Shown in pieces: positions 51,112 to 63,998 of a stretch of 64,000 nt of DNA. How positions within the stretch are numbered: position 1 is the first letter of the stretch; every line of letters begins with the position of its first letter. This stretch comes from Diaporthe sp. PMI_573 (lineage: Eukaryota; Ascomycota; Sordariomycetes; Diaporthales; Diaporthaceae). The notes below the pieces were generated by a model that saw only the letters and a program-made list of their open reading frames with translations, had not been told where the DNA came from and searched no databases. The translations under genes were made by a program, and so were the position numbers. Location: the NCBI GenBank assembly GCA_021399435.1, contig JAJTUP010000002.1, forward strand, positions 1,984,001 through 2,048,000, given 5' to 3'.

Positions 51112-52956
51112 GAGGGCGGACCTCCAGAATACGTTCTTGCAATCCAAACCCGCCGTGGATAACCCCACAAACTAGCATTCCTCCGAAAACTCTCCAGCCA
51201 GGCTTCTGGATCCCGCCCCCCGGGATTTAGGGCTCGATCGGAGATACCCACCGAATTCCCCGGGCTCAGAACAGGCATCGCGGCCGACGGAGGGCGCGCT
51301 GCTGGCTCCTGCGAGCCAGGACTCTCGCGTCATGCCTCCGTCCACGAGCAACCCGGGCCTCTAACTACAACCCCCGAAATATCACCTCGCAGTAAGGCTA
51401 CCATGAGATCAACCTCATCATTTGGAGGGTATCAGTAGTGCCAGGCCAAGACTTGCAATTCATACAGCGGGGAATCCTGAGGAAAACCGCTGTGTTTAGG
51501 ACAAAGCAAGAAGACATGGAACAACAACATGGGTGTCTCGAAAGTTAAACCCACAGGTGACCTACATTGATATAGGCGACGAAGCGAACACAAAACGGCC
51601 ACACGCGACACAAGTCAGCAGTCTTAAAGATTCCTTAATCCTTGCCGAAGTTTTGGACGACAACTGCATGACTAAATTCGGGCGTGCGGCTTTGAGGCTC
51701 AAGCATTGTCCCCCCCCCCCCAACCCCCCCAAGGGGGTTCGCCTTTTCCGACTCTGACGAGGCTTCGAGTAAATCCCACCAGGAGGAGTTAATTGGTCGC
51801 AGAGGCTGAAAGACAAAGCCTCGATCAAGGAGTATAAACAAGTCTCGGAGGATTGATTCTGAGATGTTTGAACGGGTTTCGTCTTAATGCATTACTGAAG
51901 TGTTTCTCACACAACTTGACTGAACCTTGGGAGACGGTCCCTGCAACAGTGGTCGATCATGAACGTAGCGGTTGGTTTGTGTTCTTCCATATTGCGTCCC
52001 TTCGTGACGAAAAGGCATTGTTGAGTTTTCCTGTTTTCCATTTTTATTTGGGGAGTTAGGATGATCCACGTCAACCTACACGATGTCGTCGAAACTTTGT
52101 TGGTGTTGGTTGCTGGCATAGCGGTTCATTTCTATCGTGCGGTGCAGGGCCTTCGTTTGTACATATTCTCACCTGCAGAGACTCGTGAATCAATCAAACA
52201 TCAAGGACGGCGGCTGGGTGTAATTATTTCCACATTCACCAGGCCACGAACAGCGGCACCCGTGTTTGTGGACAAGCGGTGACCGAGGTCAGGGCCAGCC
52301 TCGGCGCAATGGCACATTCACATCACAGTAACGAACGGACCAGCTGCCACCCCATCTTCGGCAAGGCAGCGTGGACCGCCCGGATCGTCAGGATCATCGC
52401 TTGATTGATGGCCTAGAGGACCCCACCGCATTACAACCCTGCCTGTCGTCCGCGGGACCGAACTGGGGGCAATCGCTTTGTACACTACACATTAGACTAC
52501 ATATCTCCTGTCTCCCGCCGGGCCATTACCACGGTCGTTTTACCCCGGATTTCCTTGCGTGCGACTGCCGGTTGCTGCGATGGAACCCCAAATATCGAAT
52601 TCCCTACTCCGGAACGCGGTCACGAGGGGTGGTCGTGGGTCGTGGGTCGCAGCGAACTTCTGGATCCGGACGCTTCTACTCCGCCTCGGGGGTGTCGGAG
52701 CCAATGAGCCTGATTGTCGTATCGACATGCACCGCGGTGGGGTGGCACTTTCAATGTGCGGGTGGGACCTGCGTGAACCTCGTGTGAGGAGGGAAAACAC
52801 ATAAAGCGAGATGCGTCCGCGCCGGAGAATTGTCTCCCGGGGAAGCTTAGCAGTGCGTCTGTCTGTCTGTCCTGGCCTCGGAATACAGGACGAAGCAGCG
52901 CGTGCCTGAAAATACCGTACACACCACCCAGCGCGCTCCGGCCACCATAGCTCACG
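51112..52956. other. Intergenic
   Basis: 3' flank of the caspase-like/C2H2 gene and promoter of the GH43 gene. C12 run at 51710-51721. Open frames on both strands lack motifs. Confidence 0.6.
51710..51721. repeat. C12 homopolymer
   Basis: Twelve C followed by AACCCCCC. Confidence 0.9.
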
Positions 52957-54490
52957 ATGGTGAACCTACTCCGCCCCCTCTCGCTGCTGCTCTCAGCAGG
53001 CGCGGCCTACGCGTCCCTCCAGGTCGTGCCCGGGGCGACCTTGACGGGTGTAAGCCACTTCATCCCATACGGGCCCCCTGCAACTTCGAACCCGCAAGCA
53101 AGCTGACATGCTGCACTCTCTCAGACCAACACGGGCGCCCACGTCCAGGCGCACGGGGCGGGAGTCATCCAGGTCGACGGGACGTACTACCTGATCGGCG
53201 AGGACAAGACGACGGGCTCCGCGTTCCAGAACGTCAACTGCTACTCGTCCAAGGACCTCGTGTCGTGGACTTACGTCGGCGCGCTGCTGTCGCGCACGGC
53301 GTCGGGCGACCTGGGGCCCAGCCGGGTCGTCGAGAGGCCCAAGGTCATCTACAACTCGTCCACGCGCAAGTATGTCATGTACCTGCACATCGACGACTCG
53401 TCGTACGGCGAGGCCAAGGTCGGCGTTGCGACGGGGGATTCTGTCTGCGGCACGTACAACTACCTGGGCAGCTGGCGGCCGCTGGGGTTCCAGTCGCGCG
53501 ACATTGGACTTTACCAGGATGATGACGGGAAGGCGTACCTGCTGACGGAGGATGTGAGTCTGGCCCTGTTGCGATGCTGCTACCACTTCCTCTTCAATAT
53601 CCCATCTCACTTCTCTGCTATGGTGTAGTAAGTATCCTTGACTAACCAACTCACAGCGTGCCAATGGCCTCCGCATCGACGCACTCACCTCGGACTACCT
53701 CAACGTCTCATCCGCCGTCTACACTTTTGGTAGCTACGAGTCACCGGCGATCGTGAAGAAGAACGGCTACTACTTCCTGTTTGCGTCGAAGCTGACGGGG
53801 TGGAACGCGAACGACAATGTCTACACGTACTCGACGAGCCTGTCCTCGGGCTGGGCGGCATGGACGACTTTCGCGACGGCGGGCAGCAACACCTACACGT
53901 CGCAGACAAACTACATCCTTCCAGTGTCCAACAGCCTGACGATGTACATGGGCGATCGCTGGGTATCGAGCAACCTGATGGCATCGACATACGTGTGGCT
54001 GCCGCTAACGTTCTCGGGCACCAAGGTCACGATGGCCAACCAAGTGAACTGGATCCCCAACGTGGCCAGCGGCGGGGCATGGACAGTCGGGCCGAGCGAG
54101 AGCCAGCCCGAGGGCGAGTCGGCCGTCCTCACCAACGGCGCCAAGACGGTCACCTGCAGCGGGTGCAGCGGGGGCTCGGCGGCCGGGTATGTCGGGGGCA
54201 GCACCGGCGGCACGGTCACGTTCAACGGGGTCGTGAGCAGCGCGGCGACGACGAGCTCCATCCGGATCAAGTACCAGAACGGCGACAGCTCCCAGCGGTA
54301 CGCGGACGTGTCGTGCAACGGGGTCAAGCAGAAGGTCGCGTTCCTGCCTACGGCCTCTGGGAATGGGACGCCTGGGTCGAGCGTGGTCAACTGTGCGCTG
54401 CGGTCGGGCAGTGACAATGTGGTTGTTGTCTCGCAGACCGATGGAACGTATGGGCCTGACGTGGACAGGATCATGGTGCCTGCAAGCTAG
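52957..54490 (+). CDS. Secreted GH43 exo-beta-1,3-galactanase-like enzyme with CBM35
   Basis: Three exons: 52957-53049, 53125-53553, 53657-54490; 451 residues. Signal peptide at 1-20 (VNLLRPLSLLLSAGAAYA). A five-bladed beta-propeller of GH43 type spans about 30-310: AHGAGVIQVDGTYYLIGEDK, SSKDLVSWTYVG, VVERPKVIYN, DIGLYQDDDGKAYLL and YESPAIVKKNGYYFLF, with Glu residues in the expected active-site segments. The QAHGAG start and the GEDK motif fit subfamily 24, whose fungal members release galactose from beta-1,3-galactan cores of arabinogalactan. The last 130 residues (from about 318) have the pattern of a CBM35 carbohydrate-binding domain, including GYVGG, the paired Cys of TCSGCSGG and a closing DVDRIMVP. 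The long gap around the second intron includes a chance reading frame. Secreted enzyme; function inferred from family. Confidence 0.87.
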
Positions 54491-55847
54491 AGACTCGGGC
54501 ATGTGCTGGGTGGAGCTGTCCATAAACCCTGCTTCTACGCGTATATATATATATATTTAGTCTCGAACGTGATATTCTTGACTGATCCACCAGCGCCTTG
54601 TGTCGAGCGAGGTCTTGTGTCGGAGCCTTGATTGTCCCCTATTCCACAAAAGCCAAGGGGAGCAATCTCCGACGGTATGGCCGGGCCTGGATTTGTGCCG
54701 TCAGGTCTGGACTGACAGGTTGCATGACTCTGGAGTATAAATCATAAATGAGAGTCCGAGTGAAAGTGAAAACGAGGACGAGGGCGAGGGCGAGGGCGAG
54801 AGGTGTAGTCTGGCGATAAAAATACAATAAGCTTTCCCTGCTCATTTCCTGGGACCCCGATTCCTCCTGACAGCACTGCCAGCGCCTGCGCTGTCAGACA
54901 GTGGGTTCTCCCAATTTCCCCACCCAGAAAATGCTAAAATGCGGGGTACATGGTCAAGACTTACAGTTGGTGAGTAGATACCGCATTGGGGCCGCTCCCA
55001 GCCTGCAACTCGCCAGCGGGCCGTGGAGGATTTGTCCGGGGGCAGGGAGGATCCCAGGGCCAGAGGCGGGAGAACTTGTCGCAGCTCACCACCCAGCCAG
55101 CAACAGGTGCAGTGGCCCGACAGCTGCAGCAGAACCAGTTCTTCCCATGCGTGCTAGCCCCTTCGGCCTCATGTCGCTCAAATCCCCGCCCTCGACAGTG
55201 ACGGCCCCCATCCTCGCTGCACGAACCTCGGTCCGATGACCATGCAATAGCAGCTTCTCGTTACCAATTCCCCTGCTTGACGTGTCGTTGTCATGCCCAG
55301 GATATGCGCCGTTTCTCCGCGCCAAGGCCGGGCGCCGCGAGATGAACTGTTCGACAGTGACCCCCCTGTCCTGTGCTTGTATATCTGCCTCTCGTGTGGG
55401 TCAATCTTCAGCGTGTCACTGTGCATTCGCGCCTGCAGCAGCTAGGCAAGCCAGCCAGGCACCAACTAGGTAAGCTGCTAAACTAAATAACACCATATGC
55501 AGCAGCACGCCTACATCTTCGTCGTTACCGTGACATGATCGTCATTCGCCGTCAGCTGTTCCCTGTCTTAGGATCATGAGGGGAAGCCTGCAATGGCAGA
55601 CCACGCACATGCGGACACGCTCGGCAGACCGACTATAAGTCCTTGGACGTGGATACGAGCTCACCTCGAACAGGCTCTCGCTTACCGGGAAATGTCTGGC
55701 CCAGCCTCTAATGTCAAGTCAATATAAGAAGGCCTCATGTCACTCCGGATCTGACTCAACACTCTCCTCGCTCCTACTCTGCACGCGCCAGTCCTGGGCA
55801 CCGCCAGAGCAAGAGGGCACGATAAGCATCAACACCCCCTCCTCACC
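54491..55847. other. Intergenic
   Basis: GH43 3' flank and GH31 promoter. A short TA repeat lies at about 54541-54556. No coding evidence. Confidence 0.6.
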
Positions 55848-58800
55848 ATGGCAAAGCCAGCCCTCCTCCACTGGCTCTTCGCCACCCTGGTATCCGCAAC
55901 CGGGCCCTCCTCTTTGGCGCTCAGAGATGCCCCCAGCGATGATCTCCTCGCTGCTTGCCCCGGTTACTCGGCCTCCAACGTGAAGACGACAGCAACGGGT
56001 CTCACCGCAGATCTCACCCTGGCAGGGCCTGCGTGCAATGTGTACGGGGACGACCTGCAGGACCTGACCCTCGAGGTCACATATGAGACTGCTACCCGCC
56101 TCCACGTCAAGATCCAGGACGCCGCGAACTCCGTCTACCAGGTCCCCGAGTCCGTCTTCCCCCGCCCACCCGCCAGCCCCGGCCGCAATGGCACGTCCGC
56201 CCTCAAGTTTGACCATGTCGAATCGCCCTTCTCCTTCAACATCTCGCGCGCCGACACAGGCGAGCTTCTGTTCGACACATCAGCCGCCAGCCTCGTCTTC
56301 GAGTCGCAGTATCTGCGCCTGCGGACGAGCCTCCCTGAGAACCCGAACCTCTACGGTCTCGGTGAGCACTCGGATCCCTTCCGCCTCAACACAACCGACT
56401 ACATCCGCACGCTATGGTCCCAGGACTCGTACGGCATCCCCAACGATGCCAACCTGTATGGCAACCACCCTGTCTATTTCGAGCACCGCGGCGCCGCCGG
56501 AACCCACGGCGTCTTCCTGCTCAACTCGAATGGCATGGACGTCTTCATCAACCAAACTGAGTCAGCCGGCCAGTACCTTGAGTACAACACGCTCGGCGGC
56601 GTCTTCGACTTCTACTTTGTCGCTGGCCCCGGCCCCTTGGATGTCTCGCGCCAGTACGCCGAGATCGCTGGTCTGCCGGCCATGATGCCGTACTGGGGCT
56701 TCGGCTTCCACCAGTGCCGCTACGGCTATCAGGACGCCTACGACGTCGCTGAGGTCGTCTACAACTACAGCCAGGCCGCTATCCCCCTGGAGACCATGTG
56801 GACCGATATCGACTACATGGAACTTCGCAGGGTTTTCTCCCTCGACCCGGAGAGGTTCCCCCTTGATCTCATGCAGCAGCTCGTAGAGCAGTTGCACAAG
56901 AACGACCAGCATTACATTGTGATGGGTGAGTGGCTTTTCTTTTCTTCCAACGAGCCGGGACTTCCTACCCCCGCATGTACGGGGGAAAGGAAGTGAAATG
57001 GTCTTGCAAACTTGTGTCTGTGTGCAAGGATTCCAGGCACGAGCCTTGGCTTTATCGTGATACCGTTTGTTCACCACCCCAAGGCTTTTGCTCCCGGGGC
57101 TGCAGGGCAGTATCAGAGCCTGTTACCAGAGAGAGTGAGATGCATGCTCGCATGCCTGGCCGTCAAGGTGCAAATTGGGTGTGACACACGTGAACAATGA
57201 TGGGGATGGCACCGTGTAGAGCTAGTACTAACGTGAAATCACCACAGTTGACCCAGCGACCGCCTATTATGACTACCCAGCTTTCAACCGTGGAGTCGAG
57301 GATAACATTTTCCTCCTCCGTGAGAACGGCTCCATCTGGCAGGGCGTCGTCTGGCCGGGTGTAACTGCTTTCCCCGACTGGTTCTCCCAGAACGTCTCGG
57401 CATACTGGAACAACGAGTTCGCACTCTTTTTTGACCCAGAGACTGGGGTCGACATCGATGCTCTGTGGATCGACATGAATGAGCCCTCCAATTTCGCCTG
57501 CAACTTCCCCTGCGACAACCCTTACGAGCAAGCAGAAACTAGCGGTAACCCGCCTCAGCCACCGGCTGTGCGGACGTGGCCGCGTCCGCTGCCAGGTTGG
57601 CCATGTGATTTCCAGCCACCAGGCTCGGACTGCAATGCAACTGCACAGCTTGGGTCAAGAACTGCCCACGAAAGCAGTCTCGAGGTTCGCGGGTCGATCC
57701 GGGGCCAACCTCGAGCGCCGACACCCGAACAACTCGATCTCCGCGTGCGCCAGGAGCCAGGACAGCAGCTTGGTCTGCCTGGGCGTGACCTGCTGTACCC
57801 CAAGTATGCAATCCACAACAAAGCCGCCTACCTTCCAGAGTGGAATGCAGCAGAAGGAGGGCTCTCAAACCACACCGTGAACACGGACCTCATCCACCAG
57901 AACGGCCTGACAATGTACGACACGCACAACCTGTACGGATCCATGATGTCGGTGGCATCCCGCGAGGCCATGCTTGCGCGACGGCCTGAGCTGCGGCCCT
58001 TGATCATTACTCGCTCGACCTTCGCTGGTGCTGGTGCAAAGGTGGGCCACTGGCTCGGCGACAACCTCTCAAACTGGGCTCAATACCGTGAATCTATCCG
58101 GACGATGCTGGCCTTCGCCTCTGTCTACCAGGTCCCCATGGTGGGGTCCGATGTATGTGGATTTGGTGACAACACGACCGAGCCGCTCTGTGCTCGCTGG
58201 ACGCTGCTCGGTGCCTTCCAGCCCTTCTTCCGCAACCACAACGGGTACGTGCCGAACATCCCTCAGGAATTCTACCGCTGGGACACAGTCGCCGAGGCCG
58301 CACGCAAGGTGATGGACATCCGCTACCGGCTGCTCGACTACATCTACACGGCGCTGTACCAGCAGACCGTCGATGGGACGCCGCTGCTCAACCCGGTGTT
58401 CTACCTTTACCCGGAGGACGAGGAGGCCTTCGGCCTGGAGCTAGAGTACTTCTATGGCAACGCCCTACTTGTGGCGCCCGTGACCGAGGAAGGCAGCACG
58501 AGCGTCGACGTCTACTTCCCAGACGATATCTTCTACGACTGGTACACGGGTGCGCAGGTCAACACGACCGGCGGCTACACCACGCTGACGGACCAGAACC
58601 TGACCGACATCCCGCTGTTCCTCCGAGGCGGGGTGATCGTGCCGCTGCGGGCCGAGTCGGCCATGACCACCACCGAGCTGCGGCAGAAGGACTTCGAGCT
58701 GATCATCCCGCTCGGCGCCGATGGCACCGCCAGCGGCCAGTTGTACCTGGACGACGGCGTCAGCCTGGACCAGGGCGGCGCCACCACCCTCGTGCAGTTC

Positions 58801-59001
58801 GAGTACGCGGACGGCAAGCTCGCCGCCACCGGCACCTTCGGCTACGGCACGGCCGTCAACGTCTCCAAGGTCACCATCCTCGGCGGGTCCGGGTCCGGCA
58901 ACGGCACCGCAGTGATGAAGGACGCCGCCAGCGGCGCGCTGAGCTTCAGCTTGGACAAGCCGCTGACCGAGGGGTTCGAGGTAGATCTTTCCTCCGCCTG
59001 A
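55848..59001 (+). CDS. Secreted GH31 alpha-glucosidase
   Basis: Two exons: 55848-56925 and 57248-59001; 943 residues. The intron is 322 bp, long for this genome. Signal peptide at about 1-24 ([17 protein letters not shown]). Domain order is standard for family 31: N-terminal beta-sandwich (about 30-280; [12 protein letters not shown]), catalytic barrel (about 285-720), and two C-terminal beta domains. Catalytic nucleophile Asp435 lies in [10 protein letters not shown] and the probable acid/base Asp631 in [27 protein letters not shown] and FRNHNGY are also present. A Pro-rich, cysteine-containing insert at about 450-530 separates nucleophile and acid/base, as in Aspergillus alpha-glucosidases. 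Many NxS/T sites suggest glycosylation. It releases glucose from maltose and starch-derived oligosaccharides outside the cell. Some relatives also transglycosylate. Confidence 0.93.
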
Positions 59002-59171
59002 GGGTGATGATATGTTGTAGATAGATAGGCAGTCGTAATGTCAATTCTTGCATGTCCCCATCCTGCCCAACAAATAGTGACGAGACATGGAGTCATGATC
59101 CAAAGCATCTCACGGAATTCTTGACTCTGTTAGTCTACAAAGGGAACCTTGGAAGCGTCCAGGATAAAGTG

Positions 59172-59181
59172 CCCCCCCCCC
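59172..59181. repeat. C10 homopolymer
   Basis: Ten C, 3' of the GH31 gene. Confidence 0.9.
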
Positions 59182-59902
59182 TAGAACGTGCACTAGCGTA
59201 CCGTCGTGGAGGCACGCGGCTTATCCGCGATTAACGATAGCGGGCTCCTGTTATTACAGGATGTGAACAGTCGCGGGTGACGGCAGGTCTGGGTTCCTGT
59301 CCACATGTACGCAGATATCACACGGGCCTTGCATTCCTGCCCTCCCTGCAGCACGTTGCATGTAGCGTGGCCTGTCCTTCTGCCGGCCTGTCTCTCAAAC
59401 CCCCCCTCTTGCCCCTCTATAGTAGTTTGGCTAAATCTGGCGTCTTGAATACTACTAGGTGGTCCATCGGCGGCTGTGACTGTTCTGTCTGTCTCTATAC
59501 AAGGCTCTCCGATTGGGTGGCCTCGGGGAGACCCGGCTCGTCGCACTGGCACCGCGCAGCGTAGCATCCACGGGGGGGCCGCAGAAGCCCCATGAGCCCG
59601 GGATCCGGGGCTCCTGTACTGTTGCTGCTGCTGCTGTGGCGGCTTTGGAACTGGACGGGGGCGCAGATTTCTGGGCCGGGGACGTCTCAGCCTTCTCTTG
59701 ACAAGGCCCCCCGTCGTTTGTCTTGAGCTGAGAAGCTTGCACGTCCTGAAGCACGCAGGCATTTGCGGACTTTGCGGGAAGCCCCCCTTGCATGTGATGG
59801 AAGCAGGCAGCCGGGTTTTCCTACCCCTTGCAACCGGAGTCGATGTTGTGAGGGGAGCTTGCCAGCAAACCCCGAGAGGGGCGTCTGTATACAGGTCTGG
59901 TT

Positions 59903-59927
59903 TGTGTGTGTGTCTGTGTGTGTGTGT
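59903..59927 (+). repeat. TG dinucleotide microsatellite
   Basis: About twelve TG units, interrupted once by TC. Confidence 0.9.
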
Positions 59928-61001
59928 CGTGAACATTGATATCAAGGACGATCACGCACGGCCGGTGGCTGATAAGATGAGGGCCTATGCAGCCACCGCA
60001 TGGCAGGCACCCCGCGTCAACGTGCAGCCGGCGTTCGTCATCAACAGGACCGATGTTGCCGTGGCTGCAGCCAACAGCCAGAGTAACACGTCCGTGCCCA
60101 TTCGATGGGAGGGAGTGAGGGACCTCCAACGTGATCGCAGTCCTGCCCGTGATGAGAAGAATTGAGACGAAGGGTCCAGGTTCGTCTCTGTTGCTGCAAG
60201 GTTGTCCATTGGTCGCAGGTTGCGCGGCTTCGGGCGAGCAGGCGAGGGAACAGGGGTGGGCGACGGCGGGAAGGCGTGTTGCCGGCGATCTGGACTATTG
60301 GCATCGCCCGTTTTGGGCTTGATCCCTGACTGCGCAGGTGTCCGTCCCACATGGTCCGACTTCTTTCGGCCTGAACATTTCAGCTCCGTGGGGTCACGGC
60401 ATGGGATGTGGTCCCTCCGTAACTTTATTACTTACTGCCTGGACCCTCCAGCCCTCCCAGGTCCGCTCTGCGTCGGGATGCGGGAGACACCTCTGCCTGT
60501 GAATGCCACAAAGCGAGGGGACAAAGCATGCGGCGAGCTGGTATCCTGTTCCTGGCAACGGCGACGCTCAGATCGCGCACCATGGATGTCGCCTAGCTCC
60601 CTGCTCCCCAAGGGCGGACGCTATATTGATCAACCCTTCCATCTCATCCTGTGGCTGTGGGCCAGGGCCAGGCACGCAGGCACGCCAGGCTTGCCAGGAC
60701 ACTAGTGGGTGGGACATGCTCGCCCGAGCTGCTAGCTCTCTGGGTCGAGGGACTCCAGGTTGAGCTGCTGGAGCTGTTAGTGGTGAAGAAATTTTGATGA
60801 ATCTGAGGCTGCTGCCATCTCGGCGCGGAACTACAGGGTACTGCCGAGATTGCCTCACAGTGCCGTGTGTTTGATCTGCGTCTTTATTCGAAAATCCGAG
60901 TATGCGGTCCACAGGGCAGCCGGATACCACCTTGAGACTGAGATCGTGTAGCTTGGGAAGGGCTCCAAGACTCTTCTCAGAAATTGGCACCCAAGAAATT
61001 T

Positions 61002-61023
61002 AAAAAAAAAAAAAAAAAAAAAA
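61002..61023 (+). repeat. A22 homopolymer
   Basis: Twenty-two A. There is no coding sequence immediately upstream that would identify it as a processed retrocopy tail. Confidence 0.9.
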
Positions 61024-61387
61024 TGCGGCCGAAGGGAAATAGAACAATCCACAGGAGTCATGAACTTGCGGATCGGTGCCGTCGCTGGGCAGAACCACAC
61101 ACACCAGATCTTACGGAGACCGGACCGATCGAGTATAGGCAGGGGTCTCCCCTGCTATACCGACCAACCTTAAATCCTCGCAGATATTGGGGGGAGGCAA
61201 GAGAGGCACAAAAAGGGGCGAGATGAAACCAACGCCCGCCTGCTTAGCCTGACTCTCGAGATGCAGTAGCTCGGGTGGTGGGGTTTGACTGCTTGGGCGC
61301 AGATCTGCGTCTGCCGAAAATCACATCCCAATCGAGAAGCAACCGCTACCCTCTTCCTCGAGAATCGGCCGAGGACTCGGCAATACC

Positions 61388-61636
61388 ATGATATGTTCCA
61401 CCCTCGTAGCCGCGAAATTCTGTTCTATGCATGTTCCTGTGGCCAAAAAGCTTGTGCTCAGACAGATATCATCAACTCACTCCCACATATCTGCCAAGTC
61501 AAAATCATCCATGACACGCACACAAGTTACAGAAGTGTTCTTCCCGCCCGAAGCGGCCCTGATGCCTCGGGGCTGGGCAAAGGAGGCGTACGAGTTCGCC
61601 GGGTTGCAGGCTGGTGTTCGAGGCATCCCGGCCTAA
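61388..61636 (+). CDS. Possible small ORF or gene fragment
   Basis: 82 codons from ATG to TAA. The second half uses G/C-ending codons and reads like protein; the first half does not. No signal peptide, no recognised domain. It could be a terminal exon whose earlier exons I did not find, or chance. Confidence 0.15.
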   Translation: MICSTLVAAKFCSMHVPVAKKLVLRQISSTHSHISAKSKSSMTRTQVTEVFFPPEAALMPRGWAKEAYEFAGLQAGVRGIPA

Positions 61637-62015
61637 CTATGGGGCGATCTCGCGCGTCCAGAATGGATCGTGCCTAGTAGGTGTCGAAGGCATGTACGAA
61701 TCGGATGATACATCACATCCCTAGCGCGCCAGAGGCTCTGCTGTTACTCTGTCATAATTATCACGAGCAAAACCACTCCTGGTAGTGCAGATGTCTGCCC
61801 ATCTTTGCAGGGTCCAGGATGCCTGCCTGGCAGTCCTGGATGTGCCTGTACTCACGGGGAGGGTTTGGGGACCTGGTAATGTCGAGTCTGAATAATAGAG
61901 AGTGGGCACCCTCTACCTCTTCCGTTTTGGTCATTTTCTTCAAGCCCATTGGTGATATGTGACCCATAGCGACATACACTGCCTCGAGCAAAGCATCACA
62001 TCGCCCAATGTCAAC

Positions 62016-63998
62016 ATGGACAACTCCAAACCTCAACTGAACCTGGACGCTGCGGGCATATTCTGGGTAACATGGTGCGGCACGTGGACCTTGTTTGTGT
62101 GTGCGGGAATGATATTCCTGTGGTATCGTCGGGACACGCCGCTGCTACGGATTCGCGACCTCAACCTTTCGTTTGCCGCCATCGCCTTCCTCCACACCTA
62201 CTGGATGGCGGTCCAAATGGCCTATATCGCGAAACCCTTCCCGCCGAAAGCAGAATACTGGATCATGGGGATATATCTGCCCTTTGGCATCGCGCTCTTT
62301 CAGGCCTCAAACAGCCGTTTTCTCTACGTCGCCAGGCAGCAAAGGAGGAGGTTCGTTCGCAAGAGTTACCAACATGGGGAATACACACCTACGACTGTAT
62401 TTGGCCGTCTGTTTAGCCGTTTTCGGCGGCTGAGCCATACTCGGAAAATGCTTGTGGTGATCGGCATGGGAATGGTTTTGCAGGTGAGGGATCACAAAGC
62501 AACTGCCCTTCCCGACGTCCAGACTAACATGAATCAGCTCTTCCTCACCGTCCTTATGTACCTCCTCTCCAAGAAGTTCCACCCGTCCTTTGGCGTACAG
62601 GGCACCGAAGCCGCAGGCAGCCCCTGGGATGTAACTCAAAAGCAGGTTCGGGGCTGGGAATGGTATGTGCTATCAAAGCCGAGTGCCTCTGAACCTGGCC
62701 GACGATACTGACATACCCTTAGGTGGCCGTCAATCATTTGGCAATTCTTTTGGTCGTGGATAGTAGCTCCGGTTGTCCTATGGCGGGCAAGACGCATACA
62801 CGATACCCTGGGGTGGAGGACCCAAACTCTTGCTTGTTGCCTCGCAGGGTATGTATACTTGGCTGACCAGTTACTGGACATTGGTGTGATGGTATACTGA
62901 TTCTTTCTAGCCTGCCGGCAACGCCTATGTGGCTCATAGCGCTTTATGTGCCTGGTATGTCCAGCGTCAACAGATATTGGATACCTCCACAATGGTGAGT
63001 CCGTCCAAGGTAAACTGATGTCAAAAAGCCAAGATTAACGAGGACCAAGGATTGCGATCTCGATTATGTTCCTCGAGATTTTCTCTGTATTCCTCCCATG
63101 TTGGCAGGTATGGAGACATCAGTCATTACGACAAGACACCATTGATATGATCTCTGCCTGGGAGTCTAAACGCAGCAATCACGGAGGTGGAGGTTCTTCA
63201 ACATCAGGCGCCACCAGCGTCTTGAGAGGAAGCCCATCCCAGGAAACGTGGAAGACCATATCCGCGGTGGAGAAGTCGAGCACAACCGACTCGGTGGGCA
63301 CCGCTTATTCGGGGGAGAGCATGTTGAGCATGGGTGCCCTGGAGTATGTGCTAGAGCACAACCCGGACCCACTCCGACAATTTTCGGCCCTCAAAGACTT
63401 CTCAGGGGAAAACGTCGCCTTCCTCACGGCCGTTGCCGAGTGGAGGAGTCAGTACCGGACCATAGGCAAGGGCGAAGCAGCACGGGAAGCATACAACAAG
63501 GCTCTGCACATCTACGTGGATTTTATCAGCCCCAAGGACGCCGAATTTCCCATCAACATCTCATTCCAGGACAAGACAGGCCTCGAGGCCATTTTCGAGA
63601 AGGCGGCGAGGGTCTTATACGGGGACCGAGGCTTAGCTAATAGCCCGGCTACACCGTTCGCGCTGGGGACGGACTGGCCTAGGGGGCCGGGCGCGGCACG
63701 ACCGTCGCACGCGTCCGAGAGGCCAATCATTGGGTCGAGGACGAATAGCAACACTGATGTTGAGTTGCGGGCTATGACGGACCAGGTCGCGTACTGGGGC
63801 GAAATCCCCGCGGCGTTTGACGTGACCGTCTTCGACAGGGCCGAGACCAGTATCAAGTACCTCGTTCTGACCAACACGTGGCCCAAGTTTGTGAGAGATC
63901 GAAGAGAGTCGGGCGTATCGCTGACCAGTGTCGGATCTGAGGGACGGAGAGGTTCTTTTGTGTCTCGTGTGTCTAAGATTTTATCCTGTGAATATTAG
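62016..63998 (+). CDS. 7TM-RGS protein (GprK-like receptor/RGS fusion)
   Basis: Five exons: 62016-62483, 62538-62662, 62723-62848, 62911-62994, 63050-63998; 583 residues. Seven hydrophobic segments fill residues 10-300: [97 protein letters not shown], and [18 protein letters not shown] Gly/Ser linker leads to an RGS domain (about 370-570) that starts [31 protein letters not shown] split here only for length, and ends FVRDR. RGS domains speed GTP hydrolysis by G-alpha subunits. This fusion is the fungal GprK class, also seen in plant RGS1. The final exon ends in a TAG two bases before the window end; a further intron beyond the window cannot be excluded. Confidence 0.85.

Larger units (their letters stand above)
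59002..62015. other. 3 kb region without a confident gene
   Basis: Contains a C10 run (59172-59181), a TG repeat (59903-59927) and an A22 run (61002-61023). A short frame at 61388-61636 (82 codons) ends in a GC3-rich, protein-like stretch (FFPPEAALMPRGWAKEAYEF) but has no family match I can see. The right end is the 7TM-RGS promoter. Confidence 0.5.

Noticed and set aside
52993..53688. 231-codon frame antisense to the GH43 gene
   Set aside because: Shadow of GH43 exons across an intron; no domain.
60961..61023. A22 run as poly(A) tail of a retrotransposed gene
   Set aside because: No coding sequence or target-site duplication next to it.
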